Shown: positions 43,536 through 51,721 of the stretch, piece by piece | How positions within the stretch are numbered: position 1 is the first letter of the stretch | Layout of the letters: every line of letters starts with the position of its first letter | Assembly: GCA_949284985.1 (NCBI GenBank) | Contig: CASDWY010000024.1 | Span: 62,001 to 126,000, forward strand | Direction of reading: 5' to 3' | Origin: an uncultured bacterium | GTDB taxonomy: Bacteria; Cyanobacteriota; Vampirovibrionia; Gastranaerophilales; Gastranaerophilaceae | Length of the DNA: 64,000 nucleotides | The notes under the pieces: model-generated | Told to the model about the DNA's origin: nothing | The model's database searches: none | Seen by the model: the letters and a program-made list of their open reading frames with translations, nothing else | Program-made: the position numbers and the translations under genes

Positions 43536-43886
43536 TTACCTTAATATAGCAATTTTTTGTTGCTTAATAGGATAGAAATTTTTAATAATAGGTTGTTTTA
43601 TACTTGTTTTTATTGTTTTTAATGCAAGTGTTTTTAATGAGTTACGAGTTTCTATATCTTTAACAATCCATTCCAGTGAACCATTTGGATATTTAGAAAA
43701 ATGATATGTAGAGCAAATTGTTCCGGTTTTTATTGCATCTATCATGTTTAGCATACTTATGTCTACACTCATTTTTTTACAGTCGTTATTATAAATATAA
43801 TTAATTAAACTATTTATAATTTCTTTAATATCATTTTTTTGTGGGTAAACAATTAAAAAATTATTTTGTATATTGAGGTAGTTCAT
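43536..43886 (-). CDS. hypothetical protein with STAS-like pattern, 116 aa
   Basis: A small alpha/beta protein. The segment MSVDISMLNMIDAIKTGTICSTYHFSKYPNG has the look of a STAS-domain strand-loop-helix (strand, then a polar loop with Ile-Asp-Ala, then a helix with Ser/Thr), and the next strand SLEWIVKDIETRNSL fits. No true phosphorylation serine can be assigned. I start at 43886, where AAGGA lies at the right distance; the frame is open 13 codons further. It is co-transcribed with the SDR gene. Function unknown. Confidence 0.6.
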   Translation of the reverse strand: MNYLNIQNNFLIVYPQKNDIKEIINSLINYIYNNDCKKMSVDISMLNMIDAIKTGTICSTYHFSKYPNGSLEWIVKDIETRNSLKTLALKTIKTSIKQPIIKNFYPIKQQKIAILR

Positions 43887-44032
43887 TATGTCCTTCTTGT
43901 TGATAGGGATACTCTTTCCACTCATATATATCGATTTGTTTTAAGAAAAGTTGAAATTTTAATGCGAAACTACACCAAATAATGTAGATTGTCGTATAAT
44001 AATATTATTAATAGAAATTCGGGGAGAAATAT

Positions 44033-45019
44033 ATGTCAATGGTTTTAGATAAAACAAAAACACTCGAGCAAATAGCGCAAGAAGTTTTAGATATTGAAGC
44101 AAATGCAATTTTAAAACTAAAAGAAAGAGTTGGGAATGATTTTGCAAAGGCTATTGATATTATTTATAATTGCAAAGGGCGAATTATTATAACCGGGATG
44201 GGGAAATCCGGTCATATTGGGCGTAAAATAGCAGCTACACTCACTTCAACAGGGACACCTTCATATTTTTTGCATCCGGCAGAAAGTACTCATGGAGATA
44301 GTGGTATTATTACTCGTCAAGATGTAGTTATTGCAATTTCTAATAGTGGCGAAACAGCAGAACTGTTAAATCTTTTACCGTTGATTAAGCGTTTTGGAGT
44401 ACCATTGATTGCAATGACAGGTAAATTAAATTCTACTCTTTCACAAAAGGCTGATGTAACTTTAGATATAAGTATTGAGCGTGAAGCTTGTCCGTTGGGT
44501 AAGGCTCCTACAACAAGCACTACAGCTACTTTAGCAATGGGAGATGCACTTGCGATTTGTCTTTTACAAAAACGAGGATTTACTGAGGAAGATTTCCTTC
44601 TATTTCATCCTTCAGGAGCTTTGGGTAAAGGTATTCTTTATAAAGCAACTGACTTGATGATAAAAGATGAAAAATTACCTGTTGTTGATGATGCCATTTT
44701 ATTTAGAGATGCTATAAAAATTATTTCTGATAAAAAATTAGGATGTGTTATTGTAGTTAATAAGAATGGTGTGCTTGTAGGAATTCTAACAGATGGTGAT
44801 ATCAGAAGAACTTTGATGAAGTTTGTAAATATTGAAAACCTTACGGTTAAAGATGTGATGACTGTTAATCCTAAAACAGTTCAACCGGATGAGCTTGCGG
44901 CAAAGGCTTTGGCTGTGATGGAAAAATATTCGATTACTTCATTAGTCGTAGTAGATGAGCATAGTCGTCCTATAGGACTTTTACATGTCCATGAACTCTT
45001 GAAAGCAGGTGTTGCATAA
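44033..45019 (+). CDS. kdsD: D-arabinose-5-phosphate isomerase
   Basis: KdsD/KpsF isomerises ribulose 5-phosphate to arabinose 5-phosphate, the first step of Kdo synthesis for LPS. The 328-aa protein has an N-terminal SIS domain (ITGMGKSGHIGRKIAATLTSTGT, HPAESTHGDSGII, AISNSGETAEL) and two C-terminal CBS domains (about 205-265 and 275-328). GGGGAGAAAT precedes the start. kdsC follows after 2 bases, giving a Kdo operon. Confidence 0.96.
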   Translation: MSMVLDKTKTLEQIAQEVLDIEANAILKLKERVGNDFAKAIDIIYNCKGRIIITGMGKSGHIGRKIAATLTSTGTPSYFLHPAESTHGDSGIITRQDVVIAISNSGETAELLNLLPLIKRFGVPLIAMTGKLNSTLSQKADVTLDISIEREACPLGKAPTTSTTATLAMGDALAICLLQKRGFTEEDFLLFHPSGALGKGILYKATDLMIKDEKLPVVDDAILFRDAIKIISDKKLGCVIVVNKNGVLVGILTDGDIRRTLMKFVNIENLTVKDVMTVNPKTVQPDELAAKALAVMEKYSITSLVVVDEHSRPIGLLHVHELLKAGVA

Positions 45020-45021
45020 AT

Positions 45022-45549
45022 ATGGATTTAAAAACTCGTGCACAAAAAATTAAATTAGTTGCTTTTGATGTTGATGGAGTGATGACTGACGGAAGTTTAA
45101 CTTTTGATGAAAATGGTGTGGAATATAAAACTTTTAATGCCAAAGATGGTCAAGGAATAGTAATGTTGAACAATGCAGGATTTATTACTGCAATTATTAC
45201 TGCTCGAGCAAATGGCACTGTTCGTCATCGGTTTAAAAATTTAGGTATGACGAAACTTTTTGAGGGACAAAAAAATAAATTGGTTGCATTAGATGAGCTT
45301 TGTTGTGAATTTAATGTAACTTATGATGAGATAGCTTACATGGGTGATGATTTGCCTGATATTTGTGTGATTGAAAAAGTTGGTTTTGCGCTCTGTCCGT
45401 TTGATGCTGTCGATGAAGTAAAATCCAGAGTTCATATGGTTTGTACAAAAAATGGCGGATGTGGTGCAGTGAGAGAAATGTGCGATTATATTTTAAATGC
45501 CCAAAATAAAAATCCATTTAATGAAAATAGAGTTCAAGTTGGGGTTTAG
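45022..45549 (+). CDS. kdsC: 3-deoxy-D-manno-octulosonate 8-phosphate phosphatase
   Basis: KdsC is a capless HAD phosphatase that releases Kdo from Kdo 8-phosphate. The 175-aa length is typical; the nucleophile motif is FDVDGVMTDG (residues 14-23), ITARAN is motif II, and the lysine in GQKNK followed by GDDLPD gives motifs III and IV. It is coupled to kdsD. With kdsD and the GT9 gene at 55 kb it shows that the cell makes LPS. Confidence 0.95.
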   Translation: MDLKTRAQKIKLVAFDVDGVMTDGSLTFDENGVEYKTFNAKDGQGIVMLNNAGFITAIITARANGTVRHRFKNLGMTKLFEGQKNKLVALDELCCEFNVTYDEIAYMGDDLPDICVIEKVGFALCPFDAVDEVKSRVHMVCTKNGGCGAVREMCDYILNAQNKNPFNENRVQVGV

Positions 45550-45597
45550 TTTTTAGAATTAAAATAAAAATAATTAAAAATTTTAATAATTATTATA

Positions 45598-45942
45598 CTA
45601 ATCTTCTGGGCTTTGTTCATAATCTTCTTCGAGGAATTGATTTTTCGAAGCTTTTTTGTCTTTTTCTTTTTCTAGTTTTTTAGGTTTTTTGGCATTTTTC
45701 ATAATGTTTGCAACATTCATCATTGCTAAAGAATTTAATGTTGCTCTAAGTTGGGCTGAACGGTCAACGTATCTTTCATCAGGCATCATTTGTTCATCTT
45801 CGCGATATTGAGCGTAATATTCATTTCCCTGACCCATTTTTTCATCGGAAGTTTTTGCTGCTGTACCGGAAATGTCTCCGCTTTTAAAATTGAATGCGGA
45901 GGTTGGACCAGCTACAGAATTTAGTGAATGACTATCGACCAT
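45598..45942 (-). CDS. hypothetical hydrophilic protein, 114 aa
   Basis: I recognise no family. The first half is rich in Ser, Gly, Asp and Met (GDISGTAAKTSDEKMGQGNEYYAQYREDEQMMPDERY), a helix with SAQLRATLNSLAMMNVANIMKNAKK follows, and the C-terminal third is Lys/Glu-rich and probably disordered. A GGGAG sequence lies 15 bases before the ATG, rather far. It converges with kdsC. Confidence 0.6.
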   Translation of the reverse strand: MVDSHSLNSVAGPTSAFNFKSGDISGTAAKTSDEKMGQGNEYYAQYREDEQMMPDERYVDRSAQLRATLNSLAMMNVANIMKNAKKPKKLEKEKDKKASKNQFLEEDYEQSPED

Positions 45943-46115
45943 TTGTTCTTTTTTTATATCTCCCTTATGAAATCAAAACATTAGTTTTGTTGGTTATCGT
46001 GTTTCTCTCTAAGATTTTAACAGGTATGATGTTTTGTTTCATCGACCCTATAGATTAAATCTCAAAAAATATTTTCTTTGTTAGTGTAAAATGAAAATTT
46101 AACAAAGCGTTACAT

Positions 46116-47123
46116 TTATTGAAAATTATAGGAATCCTCTTCTTTAAGTTTTCTTGTCATTAATTTTTCAACAATTTGTGCCGGTGTGATATCGGTATAA
46201 ACAGCTTCATATATAGCATTTGATACCGGAGCATCAATATTTAGTTTTTTAGCGAGTGCACAGACAGCTTTAGAGGTTTTTACTCCTTCTGCCACAGAGC
46301 CGAGTTCGTTTAAAATATCGTTAATTTTTTTACCTTTACCGAGCATAGAGCCGACTGTGAAATTTCTTGACATTGGGCTTGAGCAAGTAGCTATTAAATC
46401 TCCCATACCGGAGAGTCCATAAAGAGTTGATGGATTGGCTCCTAGTGCAAGGCTTATACGAACTATTTCTGCCATGCCACGAGTTAAAAGAGCACCTCTA
46501 AGATTATCACCAAGTCCCATTGCATCGGCAAACCCACTTGCTATTGCAATAACATTTTTCAAACTTCCGCCAAGTTCTACTCCTATTACATCGGGGTTAG
46601 TATAAAGGCGAAATTTGTTTGGAACAGAGCATATATTTTGGACTTTTTTAGCTATTTCTATGTCTTTTGAAGCAACACTTGCTAATGTAGGCATTCCTGC
46701 AAGCACTTCTTTAGCCAGTGTAGGTCCTGAAAGCACTGCTATATTTGCCTTGGGCAGCTCTTGTTCTATAACTTCAGACATTCTTAATAATGAATCAAGT
46801 TCTAATCCTTTTGAAAGATTTACAAGGATTTGGTTTTCATTAAGTCCAATTTGGGCAATTTGTTTGCAAACACTTCTTATTCCTGAGGTTGCAACTACCA
46901 AGAGGATTATGTCTGCATTTTTTAGAGCAATTTTAAGATCAGATGTGATTTGGACTTTTTCTTTAAGTTGTACACAAAGTGGTTTAGAGCATTTTTTTTG
47001 AGTTTTAAGTTCTTCTGAAAGATCTTGCTCTCTTCCCCAAACACAAACTTCGTTAAAATTATCAGTTAAAAGCCATGCTAGTGTTAATCCCCAACACCCT
47101 GCGCCCAAAACGGTTAATTTCAT
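46116..47123 (-). CDS. gpsA: glycerol-3-phosphate dehydrogenase [NAD(P)+]
   Basis: GpsA reduces dihydroxyacetone phosphate to sn-glycerol 3-phosphate for phospholipid synthesis. The N-terminal dinucleotide site is GAGCWGLTLAWLL (8-20), followed by SGPTLAKEV, the catalytic lysine in GGSLKNVIAIASG and the substrate loop GLSGMGDLIATC. Length 335 aa is normal. GAGGATTAAT precedes the start. The gene is alone and divergent from the tRNA cluster. Confidence 0.96.
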   Translation of the reverse strand: MKLTVLGAGCWGLTLAWLLTDNFNEVCVWGREQDLSEELKTQKKCSKPLCVQLKEKVQITSDLKIALKNADIILLVVATSGIRSVCKQIAQIGLNENQILVNLSKGLELDSLLRMSEVIEQELPKANIAVLSGPTLAKEVLAGMPTLASVASKDIEIAKKVQNICSVPNKFRLYTNPDVIGVELGGSLKNVIAIASGFADAMGLGDNLRGALLTRGMAEIVRISLALGANPSTLYGLSGMGDLIATCSSPMSRNFTVGSMLGKGKKINDILNELGSVAEGVKTSKAVCALAKKLNIDAPVSNAIYEAVYTDITPAQIVEKLMTRKLKEEDSYNFQ

Positions 47124-47207
47124 GTGATTAATCCTCTATAAAACTAGTTATTTGATTATACACTCATGCAGCCAAAGATTGCAAGTAAACAAAATTTTTA
47201 AACTGAC

Positions 47208-47236
47208 TTGACAGTTTAGTATGTCCTTAATATTAT
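47208..47236 (+). promoter_or_regulatory. promoter of tRNA-Thr(UGU)
   Basis: TTGACA, a 17-base spacer and TATTAT give a near-consensus sigma-70 promoter ending 28 bases before the tRNA. Confidence 0.7.
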
Positions 47237-47264
47237 GTAATGGTAATCATAAATAATATGATTT

Positions 47265-47336
47265 GCCGGTGTAGCTCAACGGTAGAGCAACGGTTTTGTA
47301 AACCGTAGGTTGTAGGTTCGATTCCTATCACCGGCT
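47265..47336 (+). tRNA. tRNA-Thr, anticodon UGU
   Basis: A complete cloverleaf: acceptor GCCGGTG/CACCGGC, D stem GCTC/GAGC, anticodon stem ACGGT/ACCGT with loop TTTGTAA, and T arm GTAGG-TTCGATT-CCTAT. The discriminator is T and the CCA end is not encoded. Confidence 0.96.
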
Positions 47337-47431
47337 TTTTTGTTGTTTTGATAATAAGCATTAGCTGTGGTTTTAATAATATATTTTGGGAGTTTTAATT
47401 TTAAGCTAAAGAATATAGTAATAAAAAAAGC

Positions 47432-47459
47432 TTGACTATAGGTTTTGTGCTTGTTATCT
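47432..47459 (+). promoter_or_regulatory. possible promoter of second tRNA-Thr and tRNA-Tyr
   Basis: TTGACT, a 16-base spacer and TTATCT lie 69 bases before the second tRNA-Thr gene in the otherwise empty 192-base gap between the two tRNA-Thr genes. Confidence 0.4.
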
Positions 47460-47528
47460 TAGAAAAGTACATTGAAATCCATAAAACATATCGTGTTGAG
47501 ATGTTTTAATAATATAAAAAGAAAGCTC

Positions 47529-47600
47529 GCCTCTGTGGCGCAGGGGTAGCGCACTCCCTTGGTAAGGGAGAGGCCACGGGTTCAAATCCCGTCAGAGGCT
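47529..47600 (+). tRNA. tRNA-Thr, anticodon GGU
   Basis: Acceptor GCCTCTG/CAGAGGC, D stem GCGC/GCGC, anticodon stem CTCCC/GGGAG with loop TTGGTAA, and T arm ACGGG-TTCAAAT-CCCGT. The discriminator is T and CCA is not encoded. With the UGU isoacceptor it reads all Thr codons by wobble. Confidence 0.96.
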
Positions 47601-47614
47601 TTTGAAAATATTAT

Positions 47615-47700
<86 letters not shown>

Positions 47701-47705
47701 TTTAT

Positions 47706-47731
47706 AAGACTCCTTACGGAGTCTTTTTTAT
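47706..47731 (+). terminator. terminator of the tRNA cluster
   Basis: AAGACTCC, TTAC loop, GGAGTCTT, then TTTTTA, directly after tRNA-Tyr. Confidence 0.88.
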
Positions 47732-47789
47732 TATATGTCCGTTTTACTGTTTAACGTAAATATCGAGATATTTATAATCAAGGCTAATG

Positions 47790-47798
47790 TGATATAAT
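47790..47798 (+). promoter_or_regulatory. extended -10 element of the GNAT gene
   Basis: TGA-TATAAT lies 24 bases before the GNAT start codon. It is identical to the extended -10 in front of tuf. Confidence 0.5.
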
Positions 47799-47822
47799 TA
47801 ATTTATGTTAGGAGGAGAAAAT

Positions 47823-48314
47823 ATGTTAGATTATGTAAAAATTGTAGATGACAATTCAATTGAAAAATTTATAACTCTGGCAGAAAATATATGGCATGAA
47901 TATTTTCCATTTTTACTTTCTAATGAACAAATAAATTATATGTTACATAAATTTCAGTCTTTTGATGCGATAAAAAAGCAACAAAATGAAGGATATGAGT
48001 ATTATTTCATTTATAATGATAAAGAGTTGGTTGGATATATTGTTTTTGTTATTAAAGAGGAACATTTGTTTTTATCAAAATTATATTTTCTTAAAAATCA
48101 ACGTGGTAAAGGATTTGGGCGAAAAGCTTTAGAATATTTATGTAGTATAGCCGAGGCAAATAACTTAAGAAAAATTATTTTAACTGTAAATAAATATAAT
48201 GAAAATTCTATAGCAGCATACAAAAAATGGGGATTTAAAACTATTGAGTCCAAGATTTTTGATATTGGGCATGGATATGTTATGGACGATTACATTATGC
48301 AGTTTGAGTTTTAG
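47823..48314 (+). CDS. GNAT family N-acetyltransferase
   Basis: A 163-aa acetyltransferase that transfers the acetyl group of acetyl-CoA to an unknown amine. The acetyl-CoA loop is NQRGKGFGRKALEYL (Q/RxxGxG/A), the preceding strand is LFLSKLYFLK, and the C-terminal NENSIAAYKKWGFKTIE is the classic GNAT motif B. The ATG at 47823 has a perfect AGGAGGAG site; the upstream ATG six codons before contains that site and is not used. It is a single gene between the tRNAs and the dcw genes. Confidence 0.9.
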   Translation: MLDYVKIVDDNSIEKFITLAENIWHEYFPFLLSNEQINYMLHKFQSFDAIKKQQNEGYEYYFIYNDKELVGYIVFVIKEEHLFLSKLYFLKNQRGKGFGRKALEYLCSIAEANNLRKIILTVNKYNENSIAAYKKWGFKTIESKIFDIGHGYVMDDYIMQFEF

Positions 48315-48386
48315 TCTTTAGTTTTTATTATAAATTGAACATTTTATGAAACTAAAATATAAATATACTTTGTGTTTATTTTTTAA

Positions 48387-48392
48387 TATAAT
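48387..48392 (+). promoter_or_regulatory. -10 element TATAAT, 6 nt before ATG (predicted leaderless transcript)
   Basis: A perfect TATAAT ends six bases before the rsmH start codon at 48399; no ribosome binding site is present. Confidence 0.55.
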
Positions 48393-48398
48393 TTAAGA

Positions 48399-49328
48399 AT
48401 GAAAGATTTTAAACATTATACTGTTATGTTGAATGAAGCTGTCAATGCACTAAATTGCGAGCCAGGCAAAATATATGTTGATGGGACGCTAGGAGGCGGT
48501 GGGCATAGTGAATTGATTTTAAGTAAAATTCAGCCAAACGGAAGATTAATTTCATTTGATATAGATGAAGATGCGATTGAGGCGGCATCGATACGTTTAA
48601 AACATTACAAAAACTTAACAATAATAAAAGAGTCATATACAAATATTAAAGAAGTTTTACAAAAATTAGGTATCGAAAAAATTACCGGTGGAATATTATT
48701 GGATTTAGGCGCATCTTACCATCAGCTAACAAAACAAGACAGAGGGTTTAGTTTTTCCAAATGTGCAAAGTTAGATATGCGGTTTAATCAAGATGCCGAA
48801 TTTAGTGCTTATGATGTAGTGAATACATACACTGAGAATGATTTGGTGAGAATATTTTCCGAATATGGTGAAGAAAGGTTTTCTAAAAGGATAGCCCGAA
48901 GAATTGTGGAAGAACGTCAAAACAGACCTATAGAGACAACAGCGGAGTTGGCAGATTTGATTGTAAAAGCTACCCCAAAGATTAATTCAAAGATACATCC
49001 TGCAACTCGCGTTTTCCAAGCTATTCGAATTGAAGTTAATCAAGAGTTAAATAATGTAAAAAATATTCTTGAGGAAGTAATGCCATTGCTTTCAGTTGGT
49101 GCTATAATTAGTGTCATAAGTTTTCACTCGTTGGAAGACAGGTTGGTGAAAATGTTTTTTAAAAAAATGGCATCAAGGTGTAATTGTCCACCAAATAAAG
49201 CGGTTTGTGACTGCCCACCTCCAAGTTTAAAAATCATTACTAAAAAGCCAATTTGTGCAAGTGAAAAAGAGATTAGGGAAAATCCACCGTCAAGGTCTGC
49301 CAAACTTCGAGTAGCTGAGAGGATTTAA
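48399..49328 (+). CDS. rsmH: 16S rRNA (cytosine(1402)-N(4))-methyltransferase
   Basis: RsmH (MraW) methylates C1402 in the ribosomal P site and is the usual first or second gene of the dcw cluster. The SAM site is VDGTLGGGGHSELIL (28-42), and LLDLGASYHQL, DRGFSF and LDMRF as well as RVFQAIRIEVNQEL are family signatures. The C-terminal CNCPPNKAVCDC stretch is a cysteine cluster present in many members. Length 309 aa. The mRNA is predicted leaderless. Confidence 0.97.
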   Translation: MKDFKHYTVMLNEAVNALNCEPGKIYVDGTLGGGGHSELILSKIQPNGRLISFDIDEDAIEAASIRLKHYKNLTIIKESYTNIKEVLQKLGIEKITGGILLDLGASYHQLTKQDRGFSFSKCAKLDMRFNQDAEFSAYDVVNTYTENDLVRIFSEYGEERFSKRIARRIVEERQNRPIETTAELADLIVKATPKINSKIHPATRVFQAIRIEVNQELNNVKNILEEVMPLLSVGAIISVISFHSLEDRLVKMFFKKMASRCNCPPNKAVCDCPPPSLKIITKKPICASEKEIRENPPSRSAKLRVAERI

Positions 49329-49458
49329 ACCACCCACATGACTAATTGATTGAGACATTAAAATGTGGGATTTAAAAATAAAATTACAATTTTTATTGTA
49401 TTTTATAAGAAATTAAAAATTAGCACACTTAAAACAGGGTGCATTTGGGAGATATAAA

Positions 49459-49929
49459 TTGAATAATTTACCAATTTTAAATAAGCCGGAGATTCGGAAA
49501 GAAACAAAAAATCATATAAATAGAGAATACTGGAAATATAAAACTAGTCCTATAATAAAAGGGTATTTTCCACAGTATAAGACGTATGAAGAAATGGCTA
49601 TTTCTAAGGTAAATAAAAGTTTGTGTATATTATTAGGTTTTTTTGTACTATTTTCATTAATTAGTTACTATTTTGTGACGGCAAATGAAATGACGCTTAA
49701 TAAACTAAGAAAAGAAACTATTGCTCTTAATGATGAAAATGCAGATTTACAGAATAAACTGGATAATTTAAAGTCTTATTATAATGTTGATAAAACAATG
49801 AAAAGTAAAAATCTTTTGCATAAGGCAAAAGATGTGATTGAAGTGCAAGAATCTCGTGCAGGAGTTACTAATCTGCCTGTGGATCTTGTTAATGAAAAAC
49901 AGTCTTTTAAGTGGTCTTTGGGCTATTAA
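49459..49929 (+). CDS. FtsL-like bitopic membrane protein
   Basis: A 156-aa protein with a cytoplasmic N-terminus of about 53 residues, one membrane helix (LCILLGFFVLFSLISYYFV, about 55-73) and a periplasmic coiled coil (TLNKLRKETIALNDENADLQNKLDNLK, about 79-105) followed by a variable tail. This topology and the position between rsmH and ftsI are those of the divisome protein FtsL, whose sequence is hardly conserved. The start is a TTG with GGGAG seven bases upstream; the first ATG would remove the N-terminal 45 residues. The 130-base gap before it contains a weak CCCACAT/ATGTGGG hairpin. FtsL is the best guess; a DivIC-like protein is the alternative. Confidence 0.65.
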   Translation: MNNLPILNKPEIRKETKNHINREYWKYKTSPIIKGYFPQYKTYEEMAISKVNKSLCILLGFFVLFSLISYYFVTANEMTLNKLRKETIALNDENADLQNKLDNLKSYYNVDKTMKSKNLLHKAKDVIEVQESRAGVTNLPVDLVNEKQSFKWSLGY

Positions 49930-49950
49930 TCAATAACAGGGATTGGGGTT

Positions 49951-51702
49951 ATGCAACAAAAAAATAATGGGTTATTGCAGAGGTTTAAACTCTTTGATAA
50001 GAGATTGACAATGTGGCAGTTATTTGCAGTTGTATTTTTTATTGGGCTAATTATTCATCTTTTTATGGTACAAATTGTTGATCTTAAGCATTATAGACAA
50101 AAGGCAAAACAGCAAAGAAGCGCTAAAGGTTATATTATGCGCGGTACAATTGTTGATACAAACGGAATAAAACTAGCTTCTGATAAAGTTACATTCAATG
50201 TATGGGCGCATCCGCAGTATTATGACCATACACCTGATGAGTTAGCAGAAAAGCTGGCACCAATTTTAAAAGTTCCTTATGATAAGCTTAAAAATGAACT
50301 GTCAAAAAAGCAAACGATTATTTCTCTTAAAAAAGAAGTGGACCGCAAAACAGCCAATGAAATTCGTAAACTTGGATATAGAGAAATAAGTATTGATAAA
50401 AAAACGGAGCGTATTTACCCTCAAGGTACTTTAGCAGCGCATGTTTTGGGATATTATAACACAGATGCTGATTTGGCAGAGGGAGTTGAATATACTGCTA
50501 AAAAGGAGCTTGAAGATATAGGCAAGGAAATAAATTTTGAAAAAACACCGGATGGTGATATTATTTATAATCTTTCAACGAGTCCGGAGCTTACTACTGC
50601 TCCGCTTCATGGGAAAACGGTTAAACTTACTATTGATACAGCAATTCAACATGTATGTGAAGAAGAGCTTACTAAAATGGTTCAAGCAAAAAAAGCACCT
50701 CGGGGTGCTATTATTGTTATGAACCCTAAAAATGGAGAAATATTAGGTTATTCTGTTTATCCGACTTATAATCCAAATCAATATAAAAAAGCTACAGCTA
50801 CTCAAATAAAAAATTGGTCTCTGACAGATGTATATCCTCCGGGTTCAACTTTTAAAATATTAACAGTTGCGTCTGCAATGGAGTTGGGCAAGATTAATGA
50901 ATACACAAAGATTAATGATACCGGTAAAATGAAAATTGGCGGTTGGGAAATTAAAAATTATGATTATCGTGTTCATCCTAATCCCGGATTAATTAGTCTT
51001 GTGTATCTTCTTGAACATTCAAGTAATATAGGCTCGATAAGAATAGCCCAAATGATGTCTCCGCAAGAATTTCATGGAATGCTTAAAAAATTTGGTATTG
51101 GGTCTAAAACAGGTATTGATTTACCAGGAGAATCTCGTGGGCTTTTACCTAATTTTTTAAATTGGAAAACTTCAGATCATACGTCGATGGGTTATGGTTA
51201 TGGTGCTTCTGTTACTGCTATACAGATGATTTCTGCTGTTTCTGCATTGGCAAATGGTGGGGTTAAAATTACTCCTCATGTAATAAAATATTCTCCTGAA
51301 GAGGCTGAGAAAAAGCTAAAAAAAGAACAGGTTGTTAGTTATCAGACGGCGCAAAGAATGACTCGTCTTTTATCACAAGCAATAGAAAATGGGAAATCTC
51401 CCGCAAAACTTGATAATTATACAGTTGCGGCTAAAACCGGAACATCTTTAAAACCCAAAGAAAAAGGTAGTGGATATACAAACAAAATGTATACTTCAAT
51501 TGTCGGTTATCTTCCTGCTTCAAATCCACAAATATTAATCTATGTTGTAGTTGATTCTCCTGTTGGTGAAGCTATTTGGGGTAGTACGGTGGCGGCACCT
51601 ATTTTTAGAGAAGTTGCGCTACAGTCTGCACGTATTTTAAATTTGGCTCCGGATAAAGTAAGCAATAAAAATGATATGATAAAAACCACTCGTACAAATT
51701 AA
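49951..51702 (+). CDS. ftsI: peptidoglycan D,D-transpeptidase FtsI (PBP3-like)
   Basis: The septal class B penicillin-binding protein cross-links peptidoglycan at division. The 583-aa protein has one N-terminal membrane helix (about 22-42), a dimerisation domain starting at RGTIVDTNGIKLA, and the transpeptidase domain with S299-x-x-K302 (PGSTFK), S357-S358-N359 and K495-T-G. It has no PASTA domains. A GGGG sequence lies before the ATG. It lies between the FtsL-like gene and murE, the classic dcw order. Confidence 0.95.
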   Translation: MQQKNNGLLQRFKLFDKRLTMWQLFAVVFFIGLIIHLFMVQIVDLKHYRQKAKQQRSAKGYIMRGTIVDTNGIKLASDKVTFNVWAHPQYYDHTPDELAEKLAPILKVPYDKLKNELSKKQTIISLKKEVDRKTANEIRKLGYREISIDKKTERIYPQGTLAAHVLGYYNTDADLAEGVEYTAKKELEDIGKEINFEKTPDGDIIYNLSTSPELTTAPLHGKTVKLTIDTAIQHVCEEELTKMVQAKKAPRGAIIVMNPKNGEILGYSVYPTYNPNQYKKATATQIKNWSLTDVYPPGSTFKILTVASAMELGKINEYTKINDTGKMKIGGWEIKNYDYRVHPNPGLISLVYLLEHSSNIGSIRIAQMMSPQEFHGMLKKFGIGSKTGIDLPGESRGLLPNFLNWKTSDHTSMGYGYGASVTAIQMISAVSALANGGVKITPHVIKYSPEEAEKKLKKEQVVSYQTAQRMTRLLSQAIENGKSPAKLDNYTVAAKTGTSLKPKEKGSGYTNKMYTSIVGYLPASNPQILIYVVVDSPVGEAIWGSTVAAPIFREVALQSARILNLAPDKVSNKNDMIKTTRTN

Positions 51703-51721
51703 ATTGGTTTTGGAGGTTATT

